From positions 40,168 to 104,167 of the forward strand of contig NZ_WQPN01000013.1 of the NCBI RefSeq assembly GCF_018785315.1: DNA of 64,000 bases, given 5' to 3'. Below, piece after piece: positions 33,329 to 43,400 of the stretch; position 1 is the stretch's first letter, and the number at the start of each line of letters is the position of its first letter. The DNA comes from Clostridium sp. MCC353 (GTDB taxonomy: Bacteria > Bacillota > Clostridia > Lachnospirales > Lachnospiraceae). Both the position numbers and the translations under genes were made by a program. Under the pieces are notes generated by a model. The model saw only the letters and a list, made by a program, of their open reading frames with translations. It made no database searches and was not told the DNA's origin.

Positions 33329-34696
33329 TTAGTTGTAATTTTCCTCGATAAATGTATTGAGTTCTGTTTCCAATTCAGCCAGGGCTTCATCCGGAGTCAT
33401 CATATCAAAGAATACCTTCTTAAATGCATCAACCACTTTTTCATCTACGGAAGCTGCGTTTACGACGCGAGGTCTTGGTACGGTTATCTCTGCTTCATCG
33501 ATAAATACCTGATAATCCGGGTTAATTTCCAGAATTGGTGCATAATCAACATCCGTTCTTCCAGGAATACGTCCCTGCTCTGTCAGAACGAAATCACCGT
33601 CTTTGCTGGTTAAGTACTGTACAAATGCCCACGCAGCATCCTGAGCTTTGCTGTTGGAATTGATTGCCAGGTTATATCCGCCTAAGCAAACCGCTTCTTT
33701 TTTGCCTTTTGGCATCGGCACCAGACCAAACTGAAGATCCGGGTTTCCGTTTGCAATATTCTTATAAGCCCAGTCACCGCAGATGAAGAATAAGCAATTG
33801 CCCTGTACGAATGGTGTGTAAGCTTTATCCCAGCTTGTAGCCTCCTTCATGCTCTCCGGAAACGCTTTATATTTGGTATGTAATCCTGCATAGAAGTTAA
33901 ATGCTTCTTTGCCGCTTTCATTATTTACGGTTACTACCGGCCTGTCTCCGGTTGTATCGATTACAGGGTTGTCATTCTGGAAGAAGAAGTTAAAGATTGC
34001 ATATCCGTCCAGTCTGGTAGCCAGGCCTTCGTATCCTTTTTCAGTTGCTTTCTTGATGCAGTCTTCCAATTCCTCCCAAGTTGTTGGAGGATTGGCTACT
34101 CCGATATCTTCAAGAATTGTCTTGTTATAATAAAGGCCAGTGTTATTAAAATACCAAGGTACGGAATAATACTGCCCCTGATACATTCCGGAATCCAAAG
34201 GTCCCTGGAGATAATCGTTGCCGCTGGCTGCAATCTTATCATCAAGAGGAATGATCAGGCCCATAGCCGCCAAGTCAATCGGCCATCCCGCATTATCCAA
34301 AGCAACTACGTCAGGACCTGCTCCTGCCATAGCGGATGTGGTGTACTTGGAGATCAGTTCGCTTCCACTAAGTCCTTCAATTGTCACCTTTACATTGGGA
34401 TTCAGTTTCATGAATTCATCGGCTGCCTTGTTAATAGCCGGTTCATTGGAGTTCGTAAATGCATTGTTAACCAAAACGGTAATGTCTCCGGACAAATCCG
34501 ATGCCGCCGCGGCCTGGCTTGTCTCAGCGGATGATCCTGCCGCCGTTGTCTCCGCCGCTGCTGTTGTCGCTGCGGCCGCTGTTGTCGCCGCCGGAGCTGC
34601 TGTCGTATTATCTGCGGGTTTATTACCGCCTCCGCATCCTGCCAAACTTCCTGCTGCCAGAACAGCCGCCATTGTTAAAGCTAAAGTCTTTCTCAT
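33329..34696 (-). CDS. Carbohydrate ABC transporter substrate-binding lipoprotein (CUT1)
   Basis: 455 residues. Signal peptide with lipobox SLAGC (Cys21), then a low-complexity linker rich in Ala and Thr (about 25-65, repeats of TTAAA) and a family 1 extracellular solute-binding domain (ITVLVNNAF..., PDVVALDNAGWP, YSVPWYFNNTGLYYNK). Captures a malto- or other oligosaccharide. CAAGGAGG precedes the ATG at 34696, and a consensus promoter sits at 34766-34738. First gene of the importer operon, which continues into the two-component system genes. Confidence 0.9.
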   Translation of the reverse strand: MRKTLALTMAAVLAAGSLAGCGGGNKPADNTTAAPAATTAAAATTAAAETTAAGSSAETSQAAAASDLSGDITVLVNNAFTNSNEPAINKAADEFMKLNPNVKVTIEGLSGSELISKYTTSAMAGAGPDVVALDNAGWPIDLAAMGLIIPLDDKIAASGNDYLQGPLDSGMYQGQYYSVPWYFNNTGLYYNKTILEDIGVANPPTTWEELEDCIKKATEKGYEGLATRLDGYAIFNFFFQNDNPVIDTTGDRPVVTVNNESGKEAFNFYAGLHTKYKAFPESMKEATSWDKAYTPFVQGNCLFFICGDWAYKNIANGNPDLQFGLVPMPKGKKEAVCLGGYNLAINSNSKAQDAAWAFVQYLTSKDGDFVLTEQGRIPGRTDVDYAPILEINPDYQVFIDEAEITVPRPRVVNAASVDEKVVDAFKKVFFDMMTPDEALAELETELNTFIEENYN

Positions 34697-34737
34697 AACT
34701 TACCTCCTTGTTTTTTCCTGTTGTTTAAACTGTCTTT

Positions 34738-34766
34738 ATTATATTTGGTTATTTAGCATAACTCAA
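34738..34766 (-). promoter_or_regulatory. Sigma-A promoter of the sugar ABC operon
   Basis: On the minus strand TTGAGT (34766-34761), exact 17-base spacer, TATAAT (34743-34738), 41 bases before the start codon. Confidence 0.7.
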
Positions 34767-34865
34767 TGACCTATATTTTCCAATTTATCGTCAATTTAGT
34801 TTAAAAATATATCGCAATTTTTTTATCGATTTGGATATTTGCACAATTTTAATCTATTTTTCTTG

Positions 34866-34884
34866 TGCACATTAAAAATGTGCA
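34866..34884. promoter_or_regulatory. Palindrome upstream of the sugar ABC promoter
   Basis: TGCACAT-TAAAA-ATGTGCA, perfect 7-5-7, centred about 110 bases upstream of the -35 box. A position suited to an activator; the YesN-like AraC regulator would be the local candidate. The half-site resembles the palindrome at 10358-10376. Confidence 0.4.
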
Positions 34885-34913
34885 GACTTTTAATAAAAAT
34901 GGATAAAAAAGAA

Positions 34914-34963
34914 CCGGCACTATGATCAAATTTAATCTCTTAAAAATTTGATCATAGTGCCGG
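34914..34963 (-). terminator. Terminator of the GH31 gene
   Basis: Perfect 20-bp stem CCGGCACTATGATCAAATTT and its complement, ten-base loop, starting 17 bases after the GH31 stop. On the minus strand TTCTTTTTTA follows. Separates the GH13-lacI-GH31 transcript from the ABC operon. Confidence 0.85.
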
Positions 34964-34979
34964 CACCTCTCTGCTCCCA

Positions 34980-37394
34980 TCAGCAGACTAGTATTTCCAC
35001 CAACGCATTCAGTACGGATGTCTCCAGGTTCATGGCAGATATGGAAGAAAGCACTGATACAGGATCATCGGCTGAAACAAAATACTGGTACAAATCTCTC
35101 TTTAAATTATTTTCAATCTGCATCTGATCCAGCAGTTCGAAGGCCCTTTCCTTTAAATCATGGTTGTCATATACCAGATTTTCTCCCTTCAGCACAACCC
35201 GGAGTTCCTGCCCTGCCAACGCTTTCGGGAATGTGAGAACCATGCTTCTCGTCTCCGCGCAATAGGACTTTTCACACGGAATATTGGTTTCAATATCAGA
35301 AATCTGGTTGAAACCTCTGAAAATCAGCTTCCAGCCCCTGTTTTCAGGCAGCACGGACAGATCTCCTTCCGGTTTCAGGCAGAATTCAGCCCAGCCATCC
35401 GCCCAGTCCAGATTCATCCTGGTAAATGCGCATTTACCGTTTAAATATTCCTGGCCGTCGCCTTCGTCCTCAAACAGATCGAAGCTTCCGCAGGCGCCCG
35501 GGAAGATCACCACTTCCATATCTTCTGAATTATCCAGGCTGTTTTCTCCCTGTATATGGGCTGCCATCGGCACGATTCCGCCGGCCCGTCCCAGCACAGG
35601 CTCTTTGTCAATGGTGCGGTTTAAAACCACCCGTTTTCCATTTGCGCCGCCGTGATAAACAAAACCTGTATACAGATCCGTCCAAAGCCCTGCCGGAATC
35701 CAGGCTTCCACAGAAGCCATGGAGGTGTCTTTGTGGGTCGGGCTGGTGATCGGGCATACCATCAACTCGCTGCCGAAGAAATACTGGTTTTTATATACAT
35801 AAGTCTCTTCTGCGTCGGGATAGTAATAATAGGTCGGTATGATCACCGGTACCAGATCATTGTGACATCTGTAATTCATGGTATAGAGATAAGGAACCAG
35901 TTGGTGGCGCTGTTTTAAAATGTCCACCATGATGCCGCAGTATGGCTCCGGATATCTCCAAGGCTCTTTGCCGCAGAACGGGTTGCAGTTGCTGTGCAGA
36001 CGGTTGATAGGCGAAAAGATGCCAAACTGCATCCAGCGGACTACCAGTTCATTGTCTTTATATCCGCCCATGTGGCCGCCGATATCATGGCTCCACCAGG
36101 TATATCCCACGTTGGACGCGGTTGCCGTAAAATAAGGCTGGAATTCCAGGGATTTCCAGGTCACCACCGCGTCTCCTGAAAATCCGATGGGATATCTGTG
36201 GCTTCCCAGTCCGCCGTACCGGGACAGCAAAACTCCCCTCTTCCCATCTCTCGTCAAATCCAGCACGTGATAGTGGTTTAACATCCAAAGGGGGTCCAGC
36301 CCCTCCACCGCGCAGTTTTTCCCCTGCTGCCAGTCCATCCACCAGAAATCCACGCCCATTTCTTCATTGGGATGATGGAGGTATTTAAAATAAGCCTCTA
36401 AAAATTCGATGCTGGTCACATCAAAATGCACCGGGTCTTTGTTCTCAATATTCACGCCCAATTCTTTTGCCATATCTTCATAGGCGTCTTCAAAAGGCAT
36501 TACCCCGTCCGCCGGATGGAGATTTAACGTGATTTTATAATTATGTTCATGGAGCCAGTCCATAAAACGCTTGGGATCCGGAAAGAAATCCTTATTCCAG
36601 GTATATCCGGTCCATCCGCGCCCGTATTCCTCCGGCACGTCCACAATATGCCAGTCCATATCCATGACCACAACAGAGAACGGCACGTCCATGGATTCAA
36701 ACCGGTTAAGAAGTTCCATGTAGCTCTGCTCCGTATACTTCCAATAGCGGCTCCACCAGTTGCCCAGCACATATTTCGGCAGCATGGGCACTGCGCCGGA
36801 CAGCTTATAAAAATCATGAATGGCTTTAAAATAGTTCCGTCCATACCCTAAATAATAATAGTCCACAACTCCCTTTTTCCTGGGATGCACCCAGCCGTCC
36901 TGATCGATGATCAGGGATTCGCTGTCATCAAAAAATGTCCTTCCACTGGTGTCTAAAAGTCCGAAATCCAGCTTTGTAGGCCCGTCGATCCGGTCCAAGG
37001 TCCTGGCCGTGCCTTTTAAGTTGTGTTCTCTTGGCGGATTCCCATATTCCGTCGCCCCGAACAGCCACCGGCCTCCGTAGTTGGTATAAGCGCATTTCAC
37101 GTCAATATACAGGTTATTGGGTGTGAATTCCTTCTTATTATATACCAGATGAAACGCCTTAGTGGAAATCTCCAGACGGTCTTCTACATCAGTCACCGTG
37201 AATTCCGGCTTGTCAAAATTCCGGTTCCACACAATCTGGGTCGGAGCGTCCTCAAATACTCCGTCCTCCGAATACTCCATACGCACCATCTCCGGCGTGA
37301 GTATGGTAAAACGGTAATGGTCTCCCTGTACCACGCACTCCGGGTTACAGCTTCCGTCCAGATCTAAACGGAATTGTCTGCTTAATTCAGCCAT
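34980..37394 (-). CDS. GH31 family glycosidase (alpha-glucosidase/alpha-xylosidase)
   Basis: 804 residues, usual GH31 length. N-terminal beta-sandwich, then the barrel. The nucleophile is Asp354 in DFWWMDWQQG and the acid/base is Asp408 in GFSGDAVVTW. Other family marks: VVMDMDWH (242-249) and WWSHDIGGHMGG. Retaining exo-acting removal of alpha-linked glucose, or xylose, from oligosaccharides. No signal peptide, so it acts in the cytosol on imported sugar. The Trp-Trp-Met-Asp-Trp context differs from the WxDMNE of classical alpha-glucosidases, so exact specificity is uncertain. GCAGGAA precedes the ATG at 37394; 18 bases after lacI. Confidence 0.9.
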   Translation of the reverse strand: MAELSRQFRLDLDGSCNPECVVQGDHYRFTILTPEMVRMEYSEDGVFEDAPTQIVWNRNFDKPEFTVTDVEDRLEISTKAFHLVYNKKEFTPNNLYIDVKCAYTNYGGRWLFGATEYGNPPREHNLKGTARTLDRIDGPTKLDFGLLDTSGRTFFDDSESLIIDQDGWVHPRKKGVVDYYYLGYGRNYFKAIHDFYKLSGAVPMLPKYVLGNWWSRYWKYTEQSYMELLNRFESMDVPFSVVVMDMDWHIVDVPEEYGRGWTGYTWNKDFFPDPKRFMDWLHEHNYKITLNLHPADGVMPFEDAYEDMAKELGVNIENKDPVHFDVTSIEFLEAYFKYLHHPNEEMGVDFWWMDWQQGKNCAVEGLDPLWMLNHYHVLDLTRDGKRGVLLSRYGGLGSHRYPIGFSGDAVVTWKSLEFQPYFTATASNVGYTWWSHDIGGHMGGYKDNELVVRWMQFGIFSPINRLHSNCNPFCGKEPWRYPEPYCGIMVDILKQRHQLVPYLYTMNYRCHNDLVPVIIPTYYYYPDAEETYVYKNQYFFGSELMVCPITSPTHKDTSMASVEAWIPAGLWTDLYTGFVYHGGANGKRVVLNRTIDKEPVLGRAGGIVPMAAHIQGENSLDNSEDMEVVIFPGACGSFDLFEDEGDGQEYLNGKCAFTRMNLDWADGWAEFCLKPEGDLSVLPENRGWKLIFRGFNQISDIETNIPCEKSYCAETRSMVLTFPKALAGQELRVVLKGENLVYDNHDLKERAFELLDQMQIENNLKRDLYQYFVSADDPVSVLSSISAMNLETSVLNALVEILVC

Positions 37395-37412
37395 AATCTT
37401 GTTCCTGCCTTT

Positions 37413-38420
37413 CTAATTTTTCGTCGAATCCCTGATTATCAGTTTCGTTCCCACCAGAACCTGTTCCAGAGAATCGGGATCATTTTTCTTCTTTTCTATC
37501 ATTTTTAAAATCTCTTCCACCAGTTTGGGAATGTTCTGTTCTATGCAGCTCAGAGGAAGGATACAGACCTCCGGCGGCAGAATGTTGTCAAAGCAGATCA
37601 GGGAAACATCTTCCGGAACCTCTTTTCCCGCCTCTTTTAACGCCTGGTAAACCCCAAACATGGAGTAGGCGTCTCCTGCCATGGCCGCGTCAAATTCATA
37701 TCCCTGTTCCATAACTTCCCTGCACCGTTTGTAACAGCTCTGATAAGTGCTCAGTTCCATCTCATAATAATGTTCCGGGCCGAATGCGGCTCCGTACTTT
37801 TCTAACGTATCCCTCAGCCCCCTGATTTTAAGCTCGTTGCTGACGATATCCTTAGGGCCTCCGAAATACGCAAATCTGCGCGCCCCCCGGTCCGCCAGGT
37901 AGGCCGCCGCTTCGCATATGGCGCTGTAGATGTCGGAATTGACGGAAGCCGCCTCCACGTCCCGGTATCTGGTCCCTATAAAAAAGTATGGAATGCGGTT
38001 TTTATCCAAAAGCTTTAAATACTCCGGATTGGGATTATTCCTTATCATGGGATAAATGACCGCGCATTCCACCCGGAATGAAATGAACTGTTCGATCATC
38101 TCTTTCTCATATTCCCGGTTGTCTCCCGTGGTGGCCAGGATCATCTTATATCCGGCCGCTTTCAGGGCGGCTTCGATCTCCTGCACCAGACTGCTGTAGA
38201 AAACGTTGATGATGTTGGGCATCAGAACGCCGATCAGCCTGCTGCTCTGCCCCGCCAGGCTTCTGGCGTTGACGCTGGGATAGTAGCCCATCTCCCTTGC
38301 CAAAGCCTCCACCTTTTTCCTGGTTTCTTCATTCACTCCCGGCCTGTGGTTAATGGCTAATGATGCCGTCCCTTCCGAAACACCTGCCGCTTTTGCGATA
38401 TCCTTTAACGTCACTCCCAT
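37413..38420 (-). CDS. LacI family transcriptional regulator
   Basis: 335 residues. N-terminal helix-turn-helix VTLKDIAKAAGVSEGTASLAIN with hinge helix SVNARSLAG, then a sugar-binding domain (LIGVLMPNIINVFYSSLVQEIE). The recognition helix is of the type that binds centrally symmetric AAAGCGCTTT-like operators, and two such sites lie at the promoter of the upstream GH13 gene (40104-40119 and 40148-40159). It probably represses the GH13-lacI-GH31 transcript until an alpha-glucoside appears. ACAGGAG precedes the ATG at 38420. Confidence 0.9.
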   Translation of the reverse strand: MGVTLKDIAKAAGVSEGTASLAINHRPGVNEETRKKVEALAREMGYYPSVNARSLAGQSSRLIGVLMPNIINVFYSSLVQEIEAALKAAGYKMILATTGDNREYEKEMIEQFISFRVECAVIYPMIRNNPNPEYLKLLDKNRIPYFFIGTRYRDVEAASVNSDIYSAICEAAAYLADRGARRFAYFGGPKDIVSNELKIRGLRDTLEKYGAAFGPEHYYEMELSTYQSCYKRCREVMEQGYEFDAAMAGDAYSMFGVYQALKEAGKEVPEDVSLICFDNILPPEVCILPLSCIEQNIPKLVEEILKMIEKKKNDPDSLEQVLVGTKLIIRDSTKN

Positions 38421-38437
38421 ACTGTCTGCTCCTGTCT

Positions 38438-40090
38438 CTATGCCAAACGGTACACTCTGGCCTCATAGGGTAAAAGCCGGTCTGTCACCTGATTCTCATA
38501 ATTGGACAAAAGGAGGCTGCCGTCCTTCACGAGCCCGGATAGCTCCGCCCTTCTCTCCCGTTCTGAGTAGTTCACAGCCACCAGCCATTTTTCCCCTTCA
38601 TAGGTTCTGGTATAAATGATCAGATCCGGGTCGTCCTGATTCATCTGTTCATAGGTTCCATATACCATAACCGGGTGCTTTTTCCTCATGGAGGTCAGAA
38701 TCTTATAGTAGTTCAGCACTGATTTTTCATTTTTTTCTTCATATTCGGCGTTGATCTCCGTGTATCTGGGGTTCAAATGCATCCAGGGGGTGCCTTCTGT
38801 AAATCCAGCTTCCCGGCCGGAAGTCCACTGCATGGGCGTTCTGGCATTGTCCCTACTCATCATTTTCAGAGAATCCAGGGCTTCCTTGGGATCTTTTCCG
38901 CTTTCCACCATGGTCTCATATTTCCCCACCGTATATTTCTCATTATAATACTCAATGGAAGGAAAATCTACATTGGTCATACCCAGCTCCTCGCCCTGGT
39001 AGATATAAACAGTTCCCGGGTGGGTGTGCAGTAGGGTTGCCAGCATGGTGGCGGATTCATAACGGTAAACGGTGTCATTTCCAAATCTGGAAACCTGTCT
39101 GGGGGTGTCGTGGTTGCTCAGATACTGGGTGATCCAGCCCTTCTGCTCCACCACGTGATACCATCTTCTCTGCACCTCTTTATAACCCAGGGTATCCACC
39201 AGAACAGGGTTCTTAGCGATTTCAAAATGGAATACCATGTCGATCTCTTCATGTTCTTCTTTCACATAATCGATGGCGATGGCCGCGTCCACATTCCCGG
39301 TCTCTCCCACAACCATGATATCGTACTTACTGAACACTCTCTGATTCAGTTCGTGAAGCAGTTCATGGATTCCCGGCTGGTTGGCGCACATGGTCCGGTC
39401 CACCACATATCCATATACTCCTACCGGAGGAGTGGGCGGATTGGGGGAATCCGGCAGGCCTTTGGGCTTGACCAGGCGGTTGACGGCGTCCATCCGGAAT
39501 CCGTCCACTCCCAGGTCCAGCCACCAGCGCATCATTTTGCACATGTCTTCCTTTAAGTCTTCATTGTCCCAGTTTAAATCCGGCATCTTTTTGGAATAAT
39601 TGTGGAGATAGTATTCACCGGTGGTTTCGTCGTATTCCCAGGCCGAACCTCTTCCCTCATAGAAGTAATTCCCCCAGTTGTTGGGCTCTTTTCCGTCCTT
39701 TCCTTCTCTCCATATGTAATAATCCCGGTAAGGGCTGTCTTTCGAAGACTTGGAATCCACAAACCACTGGTGTTCATCCGATGTGTGGTTCAGCACCATG
39801 TCCATGATCAGCTTCATTCCCCGCTTATGCACTCCGTCCAAAAGCTGTTTAAAATCCTCCATCGTTCCGTACCGTTCATCAATGCTTTGGTAATCGGAAA
39901 TATCATATCCATTATCCACGTCCGGTGATTTATAAATGGGATTGAGCCAGATCACATCCACTCCAAGGTCCTTAATGTAATCCAGCTTCCGGATAATCCC
40001 CTGAAGATCACCGATTCCATCGCCGTTCGTATCCAGAAAGCTTTTTGTGTAAATCTGGTAAACAACCGCTTCCTTCCACCATTTCTTCAT
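38438..40090 (-). CDS. GH13 alpha-glucosidase (oligo-1,6-glucosidase-like)
   Basis: 550 residues. Catalytic triad Asp201 (DGFRMDAVNRL), Glu263 (VVGETGN), Asp328 (LSNHDTPR). Region MVLNHTSDEH and the N-terminal YQIYTKSFLDTNGDGIGDLQG are characteristic of the oligo-1,6-glucosidase/MalL subfamily (GH13_31 and relatives). Cuts alpha-1,6 or alpha-1,4 bonds in short glucans inside the cell. AAAGGAGGA precedes the ATG at 40090. First gene of the LacI-controlled operon. Confidence 0.9.
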   Translation of the reverse strand: MKKWWKEAVVYQIYTKSFLDTNGDGIGDLQGIIRKLDYIKDLGVDVIWLNPIYKSPDVDNGYDISDYQSIDERYGTMEDFKQLLDGVHKRGMKLIMDMVLNHTSDEHQWFVDSKSSKDSPYRDYYIWREGKDGKEPNNWGNYFYEGRGSAWEYDETTGEYYLHNYSKKMPDLNWDNEDLKEDMCKMMRWWLDLGVDGFRMDAVNRLVKPKGLPDSPNPPTPPVGVYGYVVDRTMCANQPGIHELLHELNQRVFSKYDIMVVGETGNVDAAIAIDYVKEEHEEIDMVFHFEIAKNPVLVDTLGYKEVQRRWYHVVEQKGWITQYLSNHDTPRQVSRFGNDTVYRYESATMLATLLHTHPGTVYIYQGEELGMTNVDFPSIEYYNEKYTVGKYETMVESGKDPKEALDSLKMMSRDNARTPMQWTSGREAGFTEGTPWMHLNPRYTEINAEYEEKNEKSVLNYYKILTSMRKKHPVMVYGTYEQMNQDDPDLIIYTRTYEGEKWLVAVNYSERERRAELSGLVKDGSLLLSNYENQVTDRLLPYEARVYRLA

Positions 40091-40103
40091 TCGCGTCCTC
40101 CTT

Positions 40104-40119
40104 TTTAAAGCGCTTTAAA
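40104..40119. promoter_or_regulatory. LacI-type operator O1
   Basis: Perfect 16-base palindrome TTTAAAGCGCTTTAAA lying between the transcription start region and the GH13 ribosome binding site. It is centred 42 bp, four helical turns, from O2. The pair suits a LacI-family tetramer or dimer pair bound on one face of the DNA. Confidence 0.7.
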
Positions 40120-40133
40120 TACTTGTTGGTTAT

Positions 40134-40162
40134 ATATTATCACTTTTTAAAGCGCTTTACAA
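40134..40162 (-). promoter_or_regulatory. Sigma-A promoter of the GH13-lacI-GH31 operon
   Basis: On the minus strand TTGTAA (40162-40157), exact 17-base spacer, TAATAT (40139-40134). Operator O2 lies over the -35 box and spacer, and O1 lies just downstream of the start site. Confidence 0.7.
40148..40159. promoter_or_regulatory. LacI-type operator O2
   Basis: TAAAGCGCTTTA, perfect 12-base palindrome sharing its core with O1, covering part of the -35 box and spacer. Confidence 0.7.
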
Positions 40163-40349
40163 TACTTAAATATTAGTAAATATATACAATTATTTTTGTT
40201 GTAAAATCACAAACTTCCAATAAATAAAAAAAGTTTTCCTCCACCGCCTTCTGAATCAGTTACAGGTTCACAATAAAAATAGTATTTTTTTACAAACTTG
40301 AAACTAAAGTCTGGTATTTTTTCCATATTATGCTAGAATAATATTGTAA

Positions 40350-40371
40350 TTTATCGTATTTATACGATAAA
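40350..40371. promoter_or_regulatory. Inverted repeat upstream of the large secreted protein gene
   Basis: TTTATCGTA-TTTA-TACGATAAA, a perfect 9-4-9 inverted repeat, 73 bases before the start codon at 40445. It could be an operator or a leader hairpin. No clear promoter with 17-base spacing was found in 40163-40444. A further hairpin, AGAAACCTTA/TAAGGTTCT (about 40379-40410), lies in the leader. Confidence 0.4.
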
Positions 40372-40444
40372 TACGACCAGAAACCTTAAAAAAGAATAAG
40401 ATAAGGTTCTGTTAATTTTTATACTACATTAGGAGGGTTATAGT

Positions 40445-43400
40445 ATGAAACACGAAAGTAAAAACAGACGGAAACACCGCCGGGCCATTTCGCTGCTGCT
40501 ATGTACTTCCCTGCTGTTTTCACAAGCGGGATTTGCATCATATGGCGATGAGATTACGGAAATTGTAGAGGAAGATCCGCTGGAACATGTTCACACCGAG
40601 GATTGCTACACCGGAAATTTAATCTGTGGCTACGATCAGATCACAGTCGCTACCGGAAGCGATGCGGGTCACGTTCATACCGATGATTGTTATGAACTGT
40701 CCTGCGGGTATGAACAGTTTGAAGATGAAGAAGAATTGGAAAATGATCTGCCGGATGATGAATCTGACGACCTTTTGGAAGACGTTCTGCCAGAAGACGA
40801 AATTGTGAGTGATGATCTTCTAAATGATGATCTTTTGGAAAATGATCTGACCGAAGATAAATTGAATCCTGATAACCTAACAGAAACTATTGCTGAAAAA
40901 GAGACACAGACGAAAATAGAAAAATCAATCCTGATTACGGAATTCAAAGAACTGGATGAGGATGTACAATATCGCAATGTCGAGACATGGACAGGCGTGG
41001 ATGAACTGAATCTCCCTGAAAGCCTGGAGGCCATGGCATCCTTCTCAGATGAGGAACCGGAACCTGTTGTGATTAATGGTATCACCTGGGAACTGGACGG
41101 AGATAACGGTGAACTGGCTGGCGGTGAGGGAGAAATTAATGGTTCGTTTACATTTACTGCGGTTCTGCCAGGACATTATTTAATTGATTCAGGGGTTGAA
41201 GCGCCGGAAATTTATGTGCAGGTGGGAAGTCGGCAGGTATTTGATATTTCTGACTATGATGCCAATGACATAAGTGCCTTTCTGAAACTATTGGAAGATT
41301 TTCCTGTATTAGAAGAAGGCATTGATAAAAATGACCCTATTACGTGGATTGGATCTGGTTCAAGAGGGATTGTAGAATGGGCGCCCGGTTATCCTCATTT
41401 CCTCAAAGCATTAAACATAGATAGAAAAGGCCTGGAAGGGCAATTAGATGTGAGAGCCTTTAAACATCTACAATACCTTAGGTGCTCTGACAATCATTTG
41501 ACTGAAATTATAGTAGATAACGACTGTATTGATATAATTTCATGTTCTGGAAACAACATTTCTGCTTTGAATCTTTCAGACCAAGCATATCAATCATTAA
41601 AGACACTGACTTGTAACCATAATCTGCTGGAACGCCTGGATGTTAGCAAATCAACTTCTTTGAGGGAATTAAACTGTTCTAATAATTATCTGACATCTTT
41701 ATCTGTGAATTCAGGTATTAATGAACTGAACTGCTCATTTAATGAATTGACCGCATTAGATGTGAACAATTGTTCTTACCTAAAAAAGCTCTCTTGTAAC
41801 GATAACAAACTTGAGACTCTCACTTTAGTTTCAAGCAGATTCCCAAATGCATTAAAAATTTTAAAGTGTGACAAAAATAAGCTAACTTCATTAGACCTGA
41901 CAAAACTAACAAATCTGGGTACTTTCACTTGTGAAGGAAACCCTTTAAGCAGTCTTACATTGCCAAACGAAATCACAATTACTAACGCCCCCGTTGATAA
42001 TGGAATTTCAAAAATTACTGACATAGGAAATGCAAGTTCCCAATGCAGCATAACATTAAAAGCCGAACCAAATAATAACTACAAATTCTCCGCATGGAAC
42101 TGTAGTGCTTTATCAAACCAAGATAAAACTTCAAATCCGATTACTTTTACTCCTACTTCCGCCACTGAGATATCAGCCGTTTTTGTTGAGGATAACCCAC
42201 TTCAAGATGTGAAGAATAAAATTGAAGGCCATACTTCTTATACGGCTACCCAATCAGAAGTGAATACCCAAGATGCCGTTAAAACTTGGCTTTCAGAGCA
42301 GATTAACGCAATTGAAGGTATGGATGATACCGGAATAACAATTACCGCTGATAGCATCATCATCAACAGCTTTACCTCTGCAATAGCCGGAAATGCGGAT
42401 AACGCGAACGGAATTAACGGTAGTTTTTCATTTACTGTCACTCTGACATATAATGGAACCACCGATGCTACCAAAAAAATTGACGGAGTTATCACTGCCG
42501 CTGCTTACAGCAATCAGACCAATACAGAACTTGTTGCTGCCGCAAAATCCATTATAGAAGGAACTGCCTATTCCGTATCCCAGGCAGATGCCAACACACA
42601 GACAGACGTAAAAACCTGGCTTGTACAAACAATTAACTCATTGCCCGGCTACAGTGATACCGGAATTGCCATAACTGCCGACAACATTGACATTTCCTCT
42701 TTTAACGCCGCCACAGCAGGTGATGAGGACAATCATAATGGATCAAACGGAACCTTTACTTTCCAGGTAACACTGCAAAAAGGTGCGGCACAGGATGCAA
42801 CAGCCGCCATCACTGGTACAATTGCCGCCCAGCAATACGTTCCATCCGAAAACCCGGACGATAATAAACCAGACGACAACAAACCAGATAACAAGCCGGA
42901 TGACAACAAACCGGACAATAACAAACCAGACGACAACAAGCCGGATGACAACAAGCCGGACGATAACAAACCAGATAACAACAAACCAGATAACAACAAA
43001 CCGGATAACAACAAACCCATCCCCGACAATTCCGGCTCCTCAACCGACAACAGTTATTACGACAGCGATGATTCAGACAGCGACAGTTATTACGACACCC
43101 CTTCTCTTACAGCAGAATCAACGCCTGTAACTGCTGAAATCATTGTGGGACAACCGGATAACTACGGAAATACCGTCATTACAGCCGGTCAAATCAAAGA
43201 TGCGCTGAACGCCGCCAGACGGGAAGCCCGTCAAAAGAAAACACTTAACAGCGGGGTTTCCGTCACCGTCAGGTTCCCGGAAGGCATTACCCAGGCATCC
43301 ATTGATCCAGACGGATTAAGCCACTTATCCGCCTCAGATGTTGCATCCGTTTGTTTTGATTACAAAGGTGTTTCTTTCACATTTTACCAGGACACCATCA

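Noticed and set aside
40372..40444. Possible riboswitch in the leader of the large secreted protein
   Set aside because: The stretch is too short and lacks the conserved helices of the classes I know; only a simple hairpin is seen.
42854..43020. Regular direct repeats that might suggest a CRISPR array
   Set aside because: Units are 12-15 bases, have no spacers and translate in frame to Asp/Asn-Lys-Pro; a coding minisatellite.
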